In this document: positions 63,199 to 64,000 of the stretch, one piece after another | Layout of the letters: each line of letters starts with the position of its first letter | How positions within the stretch are numbered: the stretch's first letter is position 1 | From: Gordius sp. MW1 | Taxonomy: Eukaryota; Nematomorpha; Gordioida; Gordea; Gordiidae | Assembly: GCA_964036665.1 (NCBI GenBank) | Contig: OZ038526.1 | Coordinates: 13,516,001-13,580,000, forward strand | Direction: 5' to 3' | DNA length: 64,000 nt | Made by a program: the position numbers and the translations under genes | The notes under the pieces: model-generated | What the model was told of the DNA's origin: nothing | What the model saw: the letters and a program-made list of their open reading frames with translations, nothing else | Databases searched by the model: none

Positions 63199-64000
63199 AA
63201 TAAAACGTTGTCTTTTGTCAAAATGATAGTTCTCGCAGCTTAAAACCTCTTTTCGGAAGTCAATCGAGGATAATAGGATTCTCAAATTGGCTTACTTTTA
63301 TATATTTTTTTATGCTCTTCCACATAGAATCGAAAAAAATAAATATTTTAACCTCAAAATTTTTCACATATTTTTCTTTGAACCGTATTCATCCGATGAA
63401 AGTTGTCGTTTTCAGACGTGGTTCTATGATCCCAAGTAAAAATTTATCATAATCTAAAAACTATTACTTTGAAATCATGATCGCATAGAGCAGTTTTCAA
63501 AAATTAAGCACTCACGTTGCGATACAACAAACTAATCGCAACAATAAAACGTTGTCTTTTGTCAAAATGATAGTTCTCGCAGCTTAAAACCTCTTTTCGG
63601 AAGTCAATCGAGGATAATAGGATTCTCAAATTGGCTTACTTTTATATATTTTTTCATGCTCTTTCACATAGTATCGAAAAAAATAAATATTTTAACCTCA
63701 AAATTTTTCACATATTTTTCTTTGAACCGTATTCATCCGATGAAAGTTGTCGTTTTCAGACGTGGTTTCTATGATCCCAAGTAAAAATTTATCATAATCT
63801 AAAAACTATTACTTTGAAATCATGATCGCATAGAGCAGTTTTCAAAAATTAAGCACTCACGTTGCGATACAACAAACTAATCGCAACCTTAAAACGTTGT
63901 CTTTTGTCAAAATGATAGTTCTCGCGTCTTAAAACCTCTTTTCGGAAGTCAATCGAGGATAATAGGATTCTCAAATTGGCTTACTTTTATATATTTTTTC
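63199..64000 (+). repeat. Last monomers, final one cut by the window edge
   Basis: Monomers start at 63199 (344 bp, ggttctatg), 63543 and 63888 (only 113 bp present). The first two share attttaacctc and tttatcataatc, so they look like a recent single-monomer duplication. The third begins with ccttaaaacg, altering the otherwise constant caataaaacg. Confidence 0.92.

Larger units (their letters stand above)
1..64000 (+). repeat. Satellite DNA array, 345-bp monomer, about 189 copies
   Basis: The motif aataaaacg followed by ttgtc recurs every 324-347 bases from the first to the last base, always on the same strand. Full-length copies are 345 bp; one hand-counted copy (33184-33528) has 104 G/C bases (about 30%). 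Copies differ from one another by only a few substitutions plus characteristic small deletions. No non-satellite sequence interrupts the array. Uniform head-to-tail organisation, AT richness and nested higher-order periods are typical of centromeric or pericentromeric satellite in a eukaryotic nucleus. The centromeric role is inference, because no centromere-protein motif is recognisable. The array runs off both window edges. Confidence 0.98.

Noticed and set aside
1-64000. CRISPR array
   Set aside because: The period is about 345 bp with no unique spacers between repeats, and whole units including every base are repeated.
1-64000. Transposon, retroelement or insertion sequence
   Set aside because: There are no terminal repeats with unique interior, no target-site duplications and no enzyme-coding frames. 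Every base I followed aligns with the monomer.
1-64000. tRNA, rRNA or other structured RNA genes
   Set aside because: No tRNA box A/B pair or rRNA-like conserved stretch was seen. The only dyad is the short one at the monomer end, repeated with the satellite.
1-64000. Telomeric or simple-sequence repeats
   Set aside because: No short-unit tandem runs occur; A and T runs are at most about eight bases and lie at fixed monomer positions.
1-64000. Promoter or terminator elements such as TATA-like tatatat
   Set aside because: The TA-rich stretch near monomer position 105 is present in most copies simply as part of the repeat, and no associated gene exists.
1-64000. Assignment to a named satellite family or species
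   Set aside because: I do not recognise the monomer. Length and base composition are shared by many unrelated plant and animal satellites, so naming one would be a guess.

Overview
The whole 64 kb window is one uninterrupted eukaryotic satellite-DNA array. It holds about 188 complete tandem copies, plus one cut copy at the right edge, of a single AT-rich monomer. The full-length form is 345 bp and about 30% G+C, hand-counted on one copy. All copies are in the same orientation. I see no gene, RNA gene, transposon, microsatellite tract or unique sequence. An array of this kind is typical of centromeric, pericentromeric or other heterochromatic nuclear DNA. Nothing in the sequence fixes the lineage (insect, nematode, plant or other), and I do not recognise the satellite family.

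I phase monomers from the motif aataaaacg. Monomers fall into subtypes marked by a few fixed deletions and substitutions: full length (345 bp); 4-bp deletion at the TA-rich stretch after ggctta (341 bp); 7-bp deletion next to cgcagctt (338 bp); 17-bp deletion after gtcgttt (328 bp); 4+17 bp (324 bp); 7+4 bp hybrid (334 bp). The subtypes recur in fixed orders, giving nested higher-order repeats (HORs).

Layout: 1-4128, twelve mostly full-length monomers with no obvious HOR. 4129-15948, HOR-A, an 11-mer of 3718 bp (M1-M11): two regular copies and a third with a 1017-bp internal duplication and its last monomer lost. 15949-16627, two linker monomers. 16628-26387, HOR-B, a 9-mer of 3027 bp: one copy expanded by 1361 bp, one regular, one truncated. 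26388-29786, M5-rich four- and five-monomer units. 29787-32493, an M6-M12 segment collinear with HOR-E. 32494-35943, HOR-C, a 5-mer of 1725 bp in two tandem copies. 35944-45837, HOR-D: 3747 bp, then 4767 bp, then a remnant. 45838-57034, HOR-E, an 11-mer of 3732 bp in three nearly identical copies. 57035-59790, eight full-length-type monomers. 59791-63198, a five-monomer unit of about 1.70 kb repeated twice. 63199-64000, three last monomers, the final one cut by the window edge.

Nothing here works as genes. The interest is the record of satellite evolution: exact length arithmetic of HORs, chimeric monomers that mark unequal exchanges, a recurrent deletion site, a dyad at the monomer end, retained CpG sites with one visibly CpG-decayed subtype, and accidental open frames that open and close as HORs change. 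Coordinates and period arithmetic were derived by reading the sequence. Identity statements are by eye and not from alignment.
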